Shown: piece after piece, positions 1 to 5,169 of the stretch
Layout: every line of letters begins with the position of its first letter
Position numbering within the stretch: the stretch's first letter is position 1
Source: Betaproteobacteria bacterium
GTDB lineage: Bacteria; Pseudomonadota; Gammaproteobacteria; Tethybacterales; Tethybacteraceae
Length of the DNA: 5,169 nt
Assembly: GCA_026710225.1 (NCBI GenBank)
Contig: JAPORI010000137.1
Coordinates: 1-5,169, forward strand
Direction of reading: 5' to 3'
The notes under the pieces: generated by a model
Database searches by the model: none
Seen by the model: only the letters and a program-made list of their open reading frames with translations
Told to the model about the DNA's origin: nothing
Made by a program: the position numbers and the translations under genes

Positions 1-99
1 CATATAGCGAGGCGATGCGCCGCCGGTTGCCGACAGGGTGATGATGCCAGTGTTGGCAGCGTTGCCGGCGGTAGCCTTGCCCACATTCTCGTCGCGGTA
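1..99 (-). other. Start of another cadherin-like domain, cut by the window edge (residues 1691-1723)
   Basis: The last 33 residues include DENVGKATAGNAANTGIITL (1693-1712), which lines up with the VAETV..AANT.IATLTL opening of the domain after Cys-pair module 1 and with the one after module 2. This indicates a third Cys-pair plus cadherin-like unit, and shows that the gene continues past base 1. Confidence 0.6.
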
Positions 100-3000
100 G
101 ACGACATACACCGACGGCACCAGCACCGCATCGGCGGAGCCGCCGGTGCGCGAGCCGCTGTGGATGTTGTGGATGCGCACCGTAATCCGCTTGCCGGCCA
201 GCCCGGAAAACTCGGACAAGGTGATGCGCAGGGAAAGCGAGCTATCGGCAGCAGCAGAAAAGGCCAGCCCATCGGGCAGATCGGTTGAAAGATCGGTTGC
301 CGCGCTCTTGCAATACTGGCCGGTCTGCTTGGCCATGCCGGAGCCGGGAATATCCAGCTCATAGGTGGCGGTGGCGCTGCAACCGGTGCCGGTGAAGGAA
401 AACACCGCAACCGTGCCATCGCTGGCCAAAGCCGGTGCATTGGTGGTATCGACCTGGAAGTCGCCGACATCGCGCACTCTGATATCCAGCCGGGCCTCGA
501 CTGCCTTCTGGCTGATCGCAGTGCGGTCGGTTTGCCGGGTAAGGATAAACAGCCGCCGGGCAAATTCATTGCGCAATGCTTGGGGATTATAGGTGACCGT
601 CTGGACGGCGCTCAACGCCACCACCGCTTCGGTGGTTTCCTTGCCGGGAACCGGCGTTACCGCCACCGCCCTGCCGCTGGATTCAGCAACCGTCCAGACC
701 GGATTGCTTACCGCAGAGGCCAGGGTAATGGTAAGCAGCGCGGTGTTGGCCGCGTGCACTCCCTCGGCAATGGACCCGCTGATACGCCTGACATTGTAGT
801 CCAGCTGATAGGTTTTATCGACAAAGACCTGATCTTGACCCAATTCCGTATTGTAATCACTATGCACCTTGATCTCGTAATCAAACGAATTCGGCGGGGT
901 GGTAATCAAAGCGCCCAGCCGCCTTCCATTCAGATCGTATTCAAATCCTGTGCCGCGGAATCCATATATGTTGACGGTCTCTGTTCCCCTGGTGCGCCGC
1001 GCGCATTGACTGGCATTGAATTGTGTTCCTATACTGCGATTTGAAGAAGCATCCTCAATACGAAAATCAATAACTTCCCCCAATGTTCTAACCGCACTGC
1101 AAATGTCAGCATTGAAGGTAAATGAAATATCGTGTCTGCTAGTATTCCAGTCGAGCAAACCGTAATCTTCAACTACCAGCAGCCTGAACTCCCGATTGGC
1201 GGTGCCGCCTTCGGAGTCGGTTGCGGCAACCGTTACCATGTAAGTGCCCCTGGCAATGCTCGTCGCGGTGGTAAGGGTGATATTGGTGCCGGCCTCGACG
1301 CCGGTAATCCAGTCCGGCTGGTTGGTGAGCGCGTAGGTGATTGCATCGCCTTCCGGATCGGTGGCTGCCTTCAAGACCAGCTTGTTTTCCTGGCCGGCAA
1401 CCGCCAGCCTGGTTGACAGCGCCGGAATCACCGGCACCCGGTTGGTCAGGTCGATGGCCGCGGCAATGGTGACCGTCGGCACGCCGCTGGCGTAGTTGCC
1501 GGTGCCAGCGGCATCAGACACCCCGATCCTGACTTCGAAGTTGCGCTCGTCCCTGGTGTTGAGAGCCGCCGGCTTGAGCTTGACGGTTACCGTCTGCGCG
1601 CTCTGCCAGTTGCTGCGGGTGAAGGCCAGATTGGCCGGATCAATCGCAATGTCGGCCGCCTTGTTGGTGCTCAGTCCCAGGGTAACCCCGCCGTTGCCGG
1701 CGCCGGTGGGTGCTCCGATCAACTGCACCGACATCACCACCTGCTGGCTTTCCAGACTCAATTCAAGCGGATCGGGCCGATCGATATCTATCCCGGCCTG
1801 GGACAGTTCGAGTTCGAAAGTCTGCACACTTTGCTTGTTGTTGGTATCGGCGGCCACCAGCCTGACCGTCAGCACCGACGACGCGGCGCCGGCGGCAACC
1901 GTGAACTGACGGGAAGAGGCATTAAAACTCAATCCGCCGTGCGGCAGTGTCTGGTTTGGATTGATCAGCGAGGCGCTGTAAGTTACTGTCGAATCGGGAC
2001 TTTCCGGATCGACGGCAACCGGGGCAGTGAAAGTTCTTTCCTGATTGGTCACCAGCCGTCGATCGGCCAGTTCTGATGCAAACACCGGCGGCTCGTCAAC
2101 CGGAGTTATCGACAGCACAAACTTGCCATCAACGCTTTCCTTGCTCGCCTCGCTGACCCGGATGTTGAGGGTGAACTTGGTCTTGGGATCGGCGCCGTCC
2201 GCGTCGAATACCTTGTCGGCAGCAAGAGTGATTTCACCGGTGCCAGCCTTTATCCCGAAGCCGTCGGCGTCGGCACCGGGCTGGATGCTAAATACCGCTG
2301 CTGCGGTAAACTGTGTGCCCACTCTGTTGGCAGTCAGATTGACATCGCCAATCGCGGTGCCCCTGGTCTTGCTGCCCTCGGCCAGACTGGCGATCAGTGA
2401 GGAGGCGACAAAGGCATTGTCATCGCGCTGCTGCTTGACCTTTGCTTCGGTAACTGGGCCGCCGCGGCCGCTGTTCCAGGCACCGTATACATAGTTCAAG
2501 ATGCTGGCCAGATTTGCATTCGACTGCGTCGCGAATGAAGGCATGGTGCCGTTGCGTCCCAACAGCAACACGGTGATTGCCGCGTCCGGTCCGCCGCTGT
2601 AAATATCACTGGAAGATGGAATCGGATTGAGGTTGTATGAAGGGTTCGTGTTGCCGTTGGCTCCGTGGCAACCAGCGCAATTTGCAGTGTAAAGAGCCAG
2701 GCCGGCATAGGGAACATTCAGCGTCACCATCAGCCGCTTGTTTGCAACGCGGCGATACCTGCTGTCGCTGTTGCGCTTGTTGTGCACGGCAACGGTAATC
2801 CGCACTGACCGCTCACCTTCAAACGCGGCACCGGCATCGGTGAGGGTAAGGGTAAGCTCCTGCCAGTCGTCCCAGTTGGTGGTGCTAAACACCATCGTCG
2901 CCGGATCGACCTCGACATGATCGGGATTGGCGCTGATTATGGTCAGGGTGACGGGCTTGGCCGCCGGCTGCAACCCGAGCTGCAACGAAATCACGGTGGT

Positions 3001-5169
3001 CTTGCTGTCCGCGGTAAGGGCGCTCTTGCCGGCTTCATCGGTATCTATGGTGCCGCTCTCCACCACCAGCTGGAAACTCTGCGATATGGCAGTGGTGGTG
3101 CCGTCGGTTGCGATGACCTTGATCCTCACGGTTATCCCTCTGTATTGGCTGCCGGCAACCGTGAAGGTCCTGAAGGTATCGGAAGCCGGATCGCGGTCAA
3201 AGGTGATCCAACCGGGCAGCGCATTGTCGCCGGCATCGAGCACCGCTCGGTAAGTGACTTGCGCGCCTTCCGGATCGGTGGCGGCATGGAAGGTGAAACT
3301 GCCGCCGGCATCTGCGAACACCTTCTGATCGGGGAAGGTGTCGGCGGCAAATGCCGGCTGCTCGTCGACATTGCCCAACTCGATCTTCCATTCGACCAGA
3401 GCCTGGCGCAACAAGACGGTTGCCCCGCTTCCGGGGGTTCGCGTCGCCGCCTCAACGGTAAGGGTAAGGAAATTGGCACCGGCTTCGAAGTCCATCGCAG
3501 CAGCAGCGGTAAGCGACAGCGCCCCTTCGGTGGTCTCGGAACCGGACACCGCAGCCAGGCCAACCGCTACCGCCGGCGTGCCGACTATCGACCACTGGGC
3601 ATCGGCAACCGCGTTGTCCAGCGTCAGGGTAGCAATCTTGGTGTTGGCCGCCACGAGCGCACCGACGGTTTCGGCCACGGTAACCGTCGCATTGGCCAAT
3701 TCATAGGTGACCTGATATTCCTTGCTGGCAATTATCGGATGACTGCTTCCACCGGTCGGATCGGCTTCCTGAATACCCTGATGGAAAACATAAGCATGGG
3801 TGCCCAATTCGAGAGCGGCCTTGCTTTCGTAGACCATCCTGGCACTGTCGAACTTGAAGTTGAAAGAACCGGAACCACCGCCATAAGGGGCGCCGTCAAC
3901 AGTCCTGCCGCAAGTTTGAGGGTTGACCGCAGCCAGTCCTGAACTGGTTACCCCGACACCTATCCTGAGCACCCCGCCCAAAGGCCCGGAGCCGGTTGTC
4001 GGTGCACCAAAGCGCGTCCACGAAGCGCAACTGTCATTGGCTATGTCAAACGCCACACTGCCGTCTTCCAGTTTCCAGCTGTTGATGCTCAAATCCGGGA
4101 TCACATCAAGCGTCAGCACCCTTTCGGCGCTGTTTGACCCGTTATCGGTGGCCACGATGGTCAACTTGTGCAGTCCCCGGGCGCTGGTGGGCGGATTCAA
4201 ATCAATTTTCCAGCTGTCAGTCGAATCGTGGGTGATCCAGCTCGGCTTGGAGGCGATCGCATAGGAAGCCAGTGCATCCCCGGCATCCAGCTCGGTGGCG
4301 GTAACCAGCGTCATCTTTCTCGCCATCCCGATGATCGCCACCCGCTTGCGCTGATCACCGGAAAATACCGGCGGCTCATCTACATCGAAAAGGTCGACCC
4401 TGACCGCAACCGTCGCGTGGCCGCGCATTGCCTCCGGCTCGCCGTCATGCACTCGCACCGTAACTTGGTAACTCTGTCTGGTCTCGAAATCGAAGTCGGT
4501 ATCCATCAACAGACTAATCTGGCCTGCGCTAGTCACCCCGAACAAACTGGAAGGACCTACCCGCTCATAGCGCAAATCACTGCCATCATTGTCTTCGTCA
4601 GTGGCTTCGATCGGAGAACCAATCAAGTGGTCGGCCGGGTAAAAGCCCTCGTCGAAGTTGCTGGTGACGAATTCGGGAAACACCGGCGCGCGGTTGGTCA
4701 GATCGAGCACCACCGCAACCGCAACCGCCGGCACGCTGCCGTAGTTGTCGGTGCCGGCGGCATTGCCAACCGCAACATTGACATTGACGCTGCGCTCGCT
4801 CTTGGTGTCGATGGCAGTGCCAGCCAGCTTGACGGTTGCCTTTTGCGCGGTCTGCCAGTTGTTGCGGGTGAAGATCAGGTTCGCCGGCTCAATCACGACA
4901 TCGTTTGTATCGGCACTGGTCAAGGCCAGCGTCACCCCGCCGGTGCCGTCGCCGTTGCCACTGCCGACCGGTGCACCAGTCAACTTCACCGACATCACCA
5001 CCGTCTGGCTGACGGCGCTCAATTGAAGCGGATCGGGATGTTCAACATCTATCCCTTGCGGCGGCGGCTCCACCGCCCTGATCACGATTGACCGGTCTGA
5101 CGAGCGCACAGAACGAATAAACGGCGTTGCCGAGTCGTCAGCCCGCACATTGAGCGTATAAAGCTGCTT
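1..5169 (-). CDS. Giant cadherin-like/Ig-like repeat protein with an embedded cytochrome c domain (interior fragment, both ends missing)
   Basis: One frame on the minus strand is open over the full window: 1723 codons with no stop, and the window length is exactly divisible by three. The N-terminus lies beyond base 5169 and the C-terminus beyond base 1, so the signal peptide, anchor and true length cannot be seen. The translation is a chain of beta-sandwich modules rich in Thr, Val, Ala, Asp and Gly: three NW-motif (Calx-beta-like) repeats, one good and several degenerate cadherin repeats, four Cadg/He_PIG-like domains, three copies of an unrecognised Cys-pair module, and one class I cytochrome c domain (residues about 820-915). 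Such repeat chains are typical of large bacterial adhesins and surface fibres; haem c attachment places the protein outside the cytoplasm. An adhesin or surface protein with a redox or sensing role is inferred. The reading frame and modular nature are secure; the biological role is open. No RTX nonapeptides are seen. Confidence 0.95.
100..453 (-). repeat. Unrecognised Cys-pair module, copy 3 (residues 1573-1690)
   Basis: The copy begins near VDTTNAPALASDGTVAVFSF (1573-1592) and has Cys1597 and Cys1620 with only 22 residues between them. A strand LRITLSEF (1647-1654) and a segment RITVRIHNIHSG (1661-1672) follow, and it closes with VYVVY (1687-1691), equivalent to the Y-x-x-x-Y strand of copies 1 and 2. 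It follows the previous cadherin-like domain directly, without the Cadg and A domains found elsewhere. Unlike copy 2 its DNA is GC-rich. It is the most diverged copy, and the assignment rests on the Cys pair, the closing strand and the following AANT-type segment. Confidence 0.55.
454..783 (-). other. Degenerate cadherin-like domain paired with Cys-pair module 2 (residues 1463-1572)
   Basis: It opens ISGSIAEGVHAANTALLTIT (1463-1482), aligning with the AANTKIATLTL segment of the domain after Cys-pair module 1. It continues with a W (1492) at the matching place, the AVAV and GKETTE signatures (1501-1504, 1509-1514), and a strand RRLFILTRQT (1538-1547), and ends at RVRDVGDFQ (1564-1572), where the usual DxNDxxPxF linker is almost lost. 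No Ca2+-binding site is visible. The shared AANT and ETTE motifs show common descent with residues 495-606. Confidence 0.6.
784..1164 (-). repeat. Unrecognised Cys-pair module, copy 2, in AT-rich DNA (residues 1336-1462)
   Basis: The copy runs from LLDWNTSRHDISFTF (1338-1352) through Cys1357 and Cys1389 (31 residues between them), a YGFRGTGFEYDL segment (1402-1413), and the closing YQLDYNV (1454-1460). The order of elements equals that of copy 1. Its base composition differs from the neighbours: a hand count gives 47 G+C in 1021-1140 (39%), against 39 of 60 (65%) in 1261-1320. It is also richer in Asn, Ile, Arg and Tyr. The reading frame stays open, so it is not decayed. Function is unknown. 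Confidence 0.65.
1165..1434 (-). other. Cadg/He_PIG-like domain 4 (residues 1246-1335)
   Basis: This is a near-consensus member. It shows LVLKAATDPEGDAITYAL (1264-1281) with the full DPEGD acidic turn, QPDWITG (1284-1290) as the 'LPsWlt' signature, ARGTYMVTVAATDSEGG (1306-1322), and the closing strand REFRLLVVE (1326-1334). It follows A3 without the canonical cadherin repeat that sits between A1 and Cadg domain 1, so the order is a shortened version of the first unit. Confidence 0.85.
1435..1794 (-). repeat. NW-motif (Calx-beta-like) repeat A3, close copy of A1 (residues 1126-1245)
   Basis: GIDIDRPDPLELSLESQQ (1126-1143), VVMSVQLIGAP (1144-1154), PANLAFTRSNWQSAQ (1178-1192), GVSDAAGTGNYASG (1216-1229) and the end DLTNRVPVI (1240-1248) match A1 almost position for position. 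The DNA is also similar, for example around 1576-1630 against 4828-4882, so the two copies descend from a fairly recent duplication or are kept alike by recombination. The Gly-rich loop here is shorter (GAGNGG, 1156-1161) than in A1. Confidence 0.8.
1795..2082 (-). other. Cadg/He_PIG-like domain 3 (residues 1030-1125)
   Basis: It carries APVAVDPESPDSTVTY (1049-1064) as the acidic 'a.DPEgd..tY' site and LPHGGLSFNASSRQFTV (1075-1091), in which the usual 'LPsWltFd' has lost its Trp but keeps the order. The strand LTVRLVAADTNN (1100-1111) and the closing strand TFELELSQ (1117-1124) complete the domain. It passes directly into A3, the same Cadg-to-A order seen for domain 2 and A2. Confidence 0.7.
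2083..2424 (-). other. Degenerate cadherin-like domain after the cytochrome (residues 916-1029)
   Basis: After a short linker, SLIASLAEGSKTRGTAIGDV (924-943) looks like a cadherin opening strand ('v.E....Gt.ig.v'). It is followed by VFSIQPGADADGFGI (959-973), GTGEITLAADKVFDADG (976-992), which matches 'TG.ItL...ldye', FTLNIRVSEAS (999-1009), and the terminal linker VDEPPVF (1024-1030). Acidic residues remain at DADG and in the linker, so some Ca2+ binding is possible. The TG-x-I-x-L and DEPPVF motifs make the family assignment good even though the central DxD is altered. Confidence 0.75.
2425..2712 (-). other. Class I cytochrome c domain, one haem c site, embedded in the repeat chain (residues 820-915)
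   Basis: The segment LALYTANCAGCHGANG (824-839) is a textbook class I cytochrome c haem-attachment region: Cys831 and Cys834 for thioether bonds and His835 as proximal ligand, in bases 2665-2679. About 40 residues on, LLLGRNGTMPSF (868-879) gives Met876 as the likely distal ligand (bases 2542-2544), in the usual 'G...MP.f' context. A C-terminal helix NLASILNYVYGAW (886-898) matches the usual 'l...ei..v..Yv...W', and the tail GGPVTEAKVKQQR (903-915) resembles the end of monohaem cytochromes found as subunits or fusions with alcohol dehydrogenases and terminal oxidases. About 96 residues is a normal full length, so the domain looks intact and functional. Covalent haem attachment needs periplasmic maturation. 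It is in frame with the flanking repeats and is not a separate gene: there is no stop on either side. Confidence 0.93.
2665..2679 (-). other. Haem c attachment motif CxxCH (CAGCH, residues 831-835)
   Basis: This is the only CxxCH in the open frame. Cys831 and Cys834 would bind the haem vinyl groups and His835 the iron. The preceding Y-x-x-N and the following G-x-x-G are the residues normally found around the site in class I cytochromes c, which argues strongly against a chance match. Confidence 0.93.
2713..3054 (-). repeat. NW-motif (Calx-beta-like) repeat A2, divergent copy just before the cytochrome (residues 706-819)
   Basis: It aligns with A1 and A3: GTIDTDEAG (706-714) corresponds to GIDVEHPDP, VISLQLGLQPA (726-736) to the VVMSVKL strand, and PATMVFSTTNWDDWQ (756-770) to the NW signature. 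These are followed by LTLTLTD (772-778), GERSVRITVAV (785-795) and a basic tract SRYRRVANKR (803-812). It lacks the Gly-rich loop of A1. It also lacks the DLTNR-x-PV junction that ends A1 and A3: the last strand VTLNVPYAG (815-823) runs into the cytochrome domain instead. It is therefore the diverged member of the A family, at a different junction type. Confidence 0.75.
3055..3351 (-). other. Cadg/He_PIG-like domain 2 (residues 607-705)
   Basis: It begins at the end of the NVDEQPAF linker and shows FTFHAATDPEGAQVTY (625-640), a near-consensus 'a.DPEGd.ltY' site, then LPGWITFDRD (651-660), the Cadg/He_PIG signature, and VIATDGTTTAISQSFQLVV (685-703), the closing 'v.atDg....s..f.l.v' strands. 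The DPEG acidic turn is a plausible Ca2+ site in this family. The domain leads directly into repeat A2. The coding DNA around the DPEG motif (about 3266-3290) is almost the same as that in domain 4 (about 1349-1373). Confidence 0.8.
3352..3687 (-). other. Degenerate cadherin-like domain (residues 495-606)
   Basis: It follows Cys-pair module 1 directly. Visible elements are VAETVGALVAANTKIATLTL (498-517), resembling the opening 'v.E....gt.v..l.a' of a cadherin repeat; SGSETTEGALSLTAA (542-556), in place of 'TG.I.l'; MDFEAGANFLTLTVEA (559-574), matching 'lDyE....y.ltv.A'; and the terminal linker NVDEQPAF (600-607). The Ca2+-binding DxD residues of the middle are missing, so it is probably a structural relative with weak or no Ca2+ binding. 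The same AANT and G-x-ETTE signatures recur in the domain after Cys-pair module 2, so the Cys-pair module and this domain appear to travel as one unit. Confidence 0.65.
3688..4101 (-). repeat. Unrecognised Cys-pair module, copy 1 (residues 357-494)
   Basis: I do not recognise this module. It starts INSWKLEDGSVAFDI (362-376), has Cys381 and Cys420 (38 residues between them), a Gly-rich stretch YGGGSGSFNF (429-438), and ends YQVTYELANA (485-494) before a cadherin-like domain. The same layout recurs in two further copies: a Trp or hydrophobic strand, a Cys followed by Ser or Ala, a second Cys followed by a basic residue or Gly then a basic residue, and a closing Y-x-x-x-Y strand. The paired cysteines probably form a disulphide, given the inferred extracytoplasmic location. 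Its place between a Cadg-type and a cadherin-like domain suggests a folded beta-rich domain with a specific role and not a mere linker. Function is unknown. Confidence 0.65.
4102..4362 (-). other. Cadg/He_PIG-like (dystroglycan-type cadherin-like) domain 1, residues 270-356
   Basis: The domain starts just after the PPVF linker. It carries TATELDAGD (290-298) in the position of the usual 'A.DPEGD', then the hallmark KPSWITHD (308-315), equal to the 'LPSWLTFD' motif of Cadg/He_PIG domains, and the strand LTIVATDNGS (336-345), equal to 'v.v.atDg.g'. It closes with the strand VLTLDV (351-356). Such domains are common beta-sandwich spacers in large surface proteins. The acidic site is degenerate compared with domains 2 and 4. 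A specific ligand cannot be predicted. Confidence 0.75.
4363..4689 (-). other. Cadherin repeat (residues 161-269)
   Basis: This is the most canonical cadherin repeat in the window. It begins at the APVF junction (161-164), with NFDEG (171-175) in the place of the usual 'V.EN' acidic position. It then shows the acidic loop ATDEDNDGSD (189-198), a G-x-I-x-L strand (216-220), FDFE (226-229) matching the cadherin LDxE/LDRE site, the strand YQVTVRVHDG (234-243) matching 'Y.L.V.A.DG', and the terminal linker DVDEPPVF (262-269) matching DxNDxxPxF. The acidic residues sit where Ca2+ is bound at cadherin interdomain junctions, so Ca2+-dependent stiffening of this part of the chain is likely by family knowledge. 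The length of about 109 residues is normal for the family. Confidence 0.85.
4690..5055 (-). repeat. NW-motif (Calx-beta-like) repeat A1, residues 39-160
   Basis: This module opens with GIDVEHPDPLQL (residues 39-50), has a strand VVMSVKLTGAP (57-67), a Gly-rich loop (69-78), the signature PANLIFTRNNWQTAQ (95-109) and a following TVKL strand, and ends in DLTNRAPVF (156-164), which joins the next domain. The pattern 'P..L.FT..NW...Q.VTV' is familiar from Calx-beta-like or Ig-like repeats of large bacterial surface proteins. It is closely similar to A3 at both protein and DNA level and more distantly to A2. Its Gly-rich loop is about four residues longer than the one in A3. A structural or spacer role is likely. 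Confidence 0.8.
5056..5169 (-). other. C-terminal end of an unidentified upstream module plus Pro-rich linker (residues 1-38)
   Basis: The first 38 residues read as a beta-strand-like segment (LYTLNVRADD, residues 3-12) ending in a short linker with three prolines (EPPPQ, residues 34-38) just before repeat A1. The segment resembles the last strand of a cadherin or Cadg-type domain, where a strand ending in an Asp-rich turn is usual, but too little is present to classify it. It shows only that the protein continues towards its N-terminus outside the window. Confidence 0.5.

Noticed and set aside
2425..2712. The cytochrome as a separate small gene fused by a frameshift or sequencing error
   Set aside because: The frame is open without a stop from base 5169 to base 1, the domain has no signal peptide of its own, and the modules on both sides stay in register.
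2496..2717. A short minus-strand frame overlapping the cytochrome region
   Set aside because: It is in a different frame from the one that reads CAGCH and contains no haem motif. The cytochrome belongs to the long frame.
2917..3942. A 341-codon open frame on the plus strand
   Set aside because: It lies opposite the continuous minus-strand frame. Its translation is low-complexity in Gly, Arg and His with no recognisable motif, while the minus strand gives clear cadherin, Cadg and NW-repeat motifs over the same bases. It is an antisense shadow of GC-rich coding DNA.
4253..4260. GCGATCGC palindrome (cyanobacterial HIP1-type octamer)
   Set aside because: I noticed a single clear occurrence in the window. 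HIP1-rich genomes carry it far more often, so it says nothing about the host.
4924..4963. Gly-rich GSGNGDGTGG loop in repeat A1 as an RTX Ca2+-binding nonapeptide array
   Set aside because: It occurs once, lacks the repeated GGxGxDxxx spacing, and corresponds to a shorter Gly-rich loop in A3, so it is simply a variable loop.
4168..5091. A 307-codon open frame on the plus strand
   Set aside because: It is antisense to repeat A1, the cadherin repeat and part of Cadg domain 1, with no domain features of its own.
1..5169. Promoters, terminators, tRNA genes, CRISPR arrays, insertion sequences
   Set aside because: The window is coding throughout. Repeats seen are protein-domain repeats of hundreds of bases, not CRISPR units, and no transposase motifs or terminal inverted repeats were noticed.

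Overview
The whole 5169-base window is the interior of one very large gene read on the minus strand. Reading the reverse complement from base 5169 down to base 1 gives 1723 codons with no stop; neither the start codon nor the stop codon is inside the window. I found no other gene, RNA gene, promoter or terminator. Residue numbers in this answer count from base 5169, so residue n occupies bases 5170-3n to 5172-3n.

The product looks like a giant, modular, surface-exposed or secreted bacterial protein built from beta-sandwich repeats. In protein order: end of an unidentified module (5056-5169), NW-motif repeat A1 (4690-5055), cadherin repeat (4363-4689), Cadg/He_PIG-like domain 1 (4102-4362), Cys-pair module 1 (3688-4101), cadherin-like domain (3352-3687), Cadg/He_PIG-like 2 (3055-3351), repeat A2 (2713-3054), a c-type cytochrome domain (2425-2712), cadherin-like domain (2083-2424), Cadg/He_PIG-like 3 (1795-2082), repeat A3 (1435-1794), Cadg/He_PIG-like 4 (1165-1434), Cys-pair module 2 (784-1164), cadherin-like domain (454-783), Cys-pair module 3 (100-453), and the start of another cadherin-like domain (1-99).

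The notable point is the single haem-c domain (CAGCH at residues 831-835, candidate axial Met876) embedded in frame between adhesin-type repeats. All eight cysteines in the 1723 residues are explained: two in the haem motif and six as three conserved pairs, one pair per copy of a module I do not recognise. This suggests a giant adhesin or fibre-like protein carrying one redox centre. Function is inferred and not shown.

The organism is probably a Gram-negative bacterium. Most of the sequence is moderately GC-rich, the repeat classes are common in large proteobacterial surface proteins, and covalent haem attachment to CxxCH implies a cytochrome c maturation system outside the cytoplasm. Genus-level assignment is not possible from this window. 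One stretch (about 790-1180, Cys-pair module 2) is clearly more AT-rich than the rest, which hints at a different history for that module.
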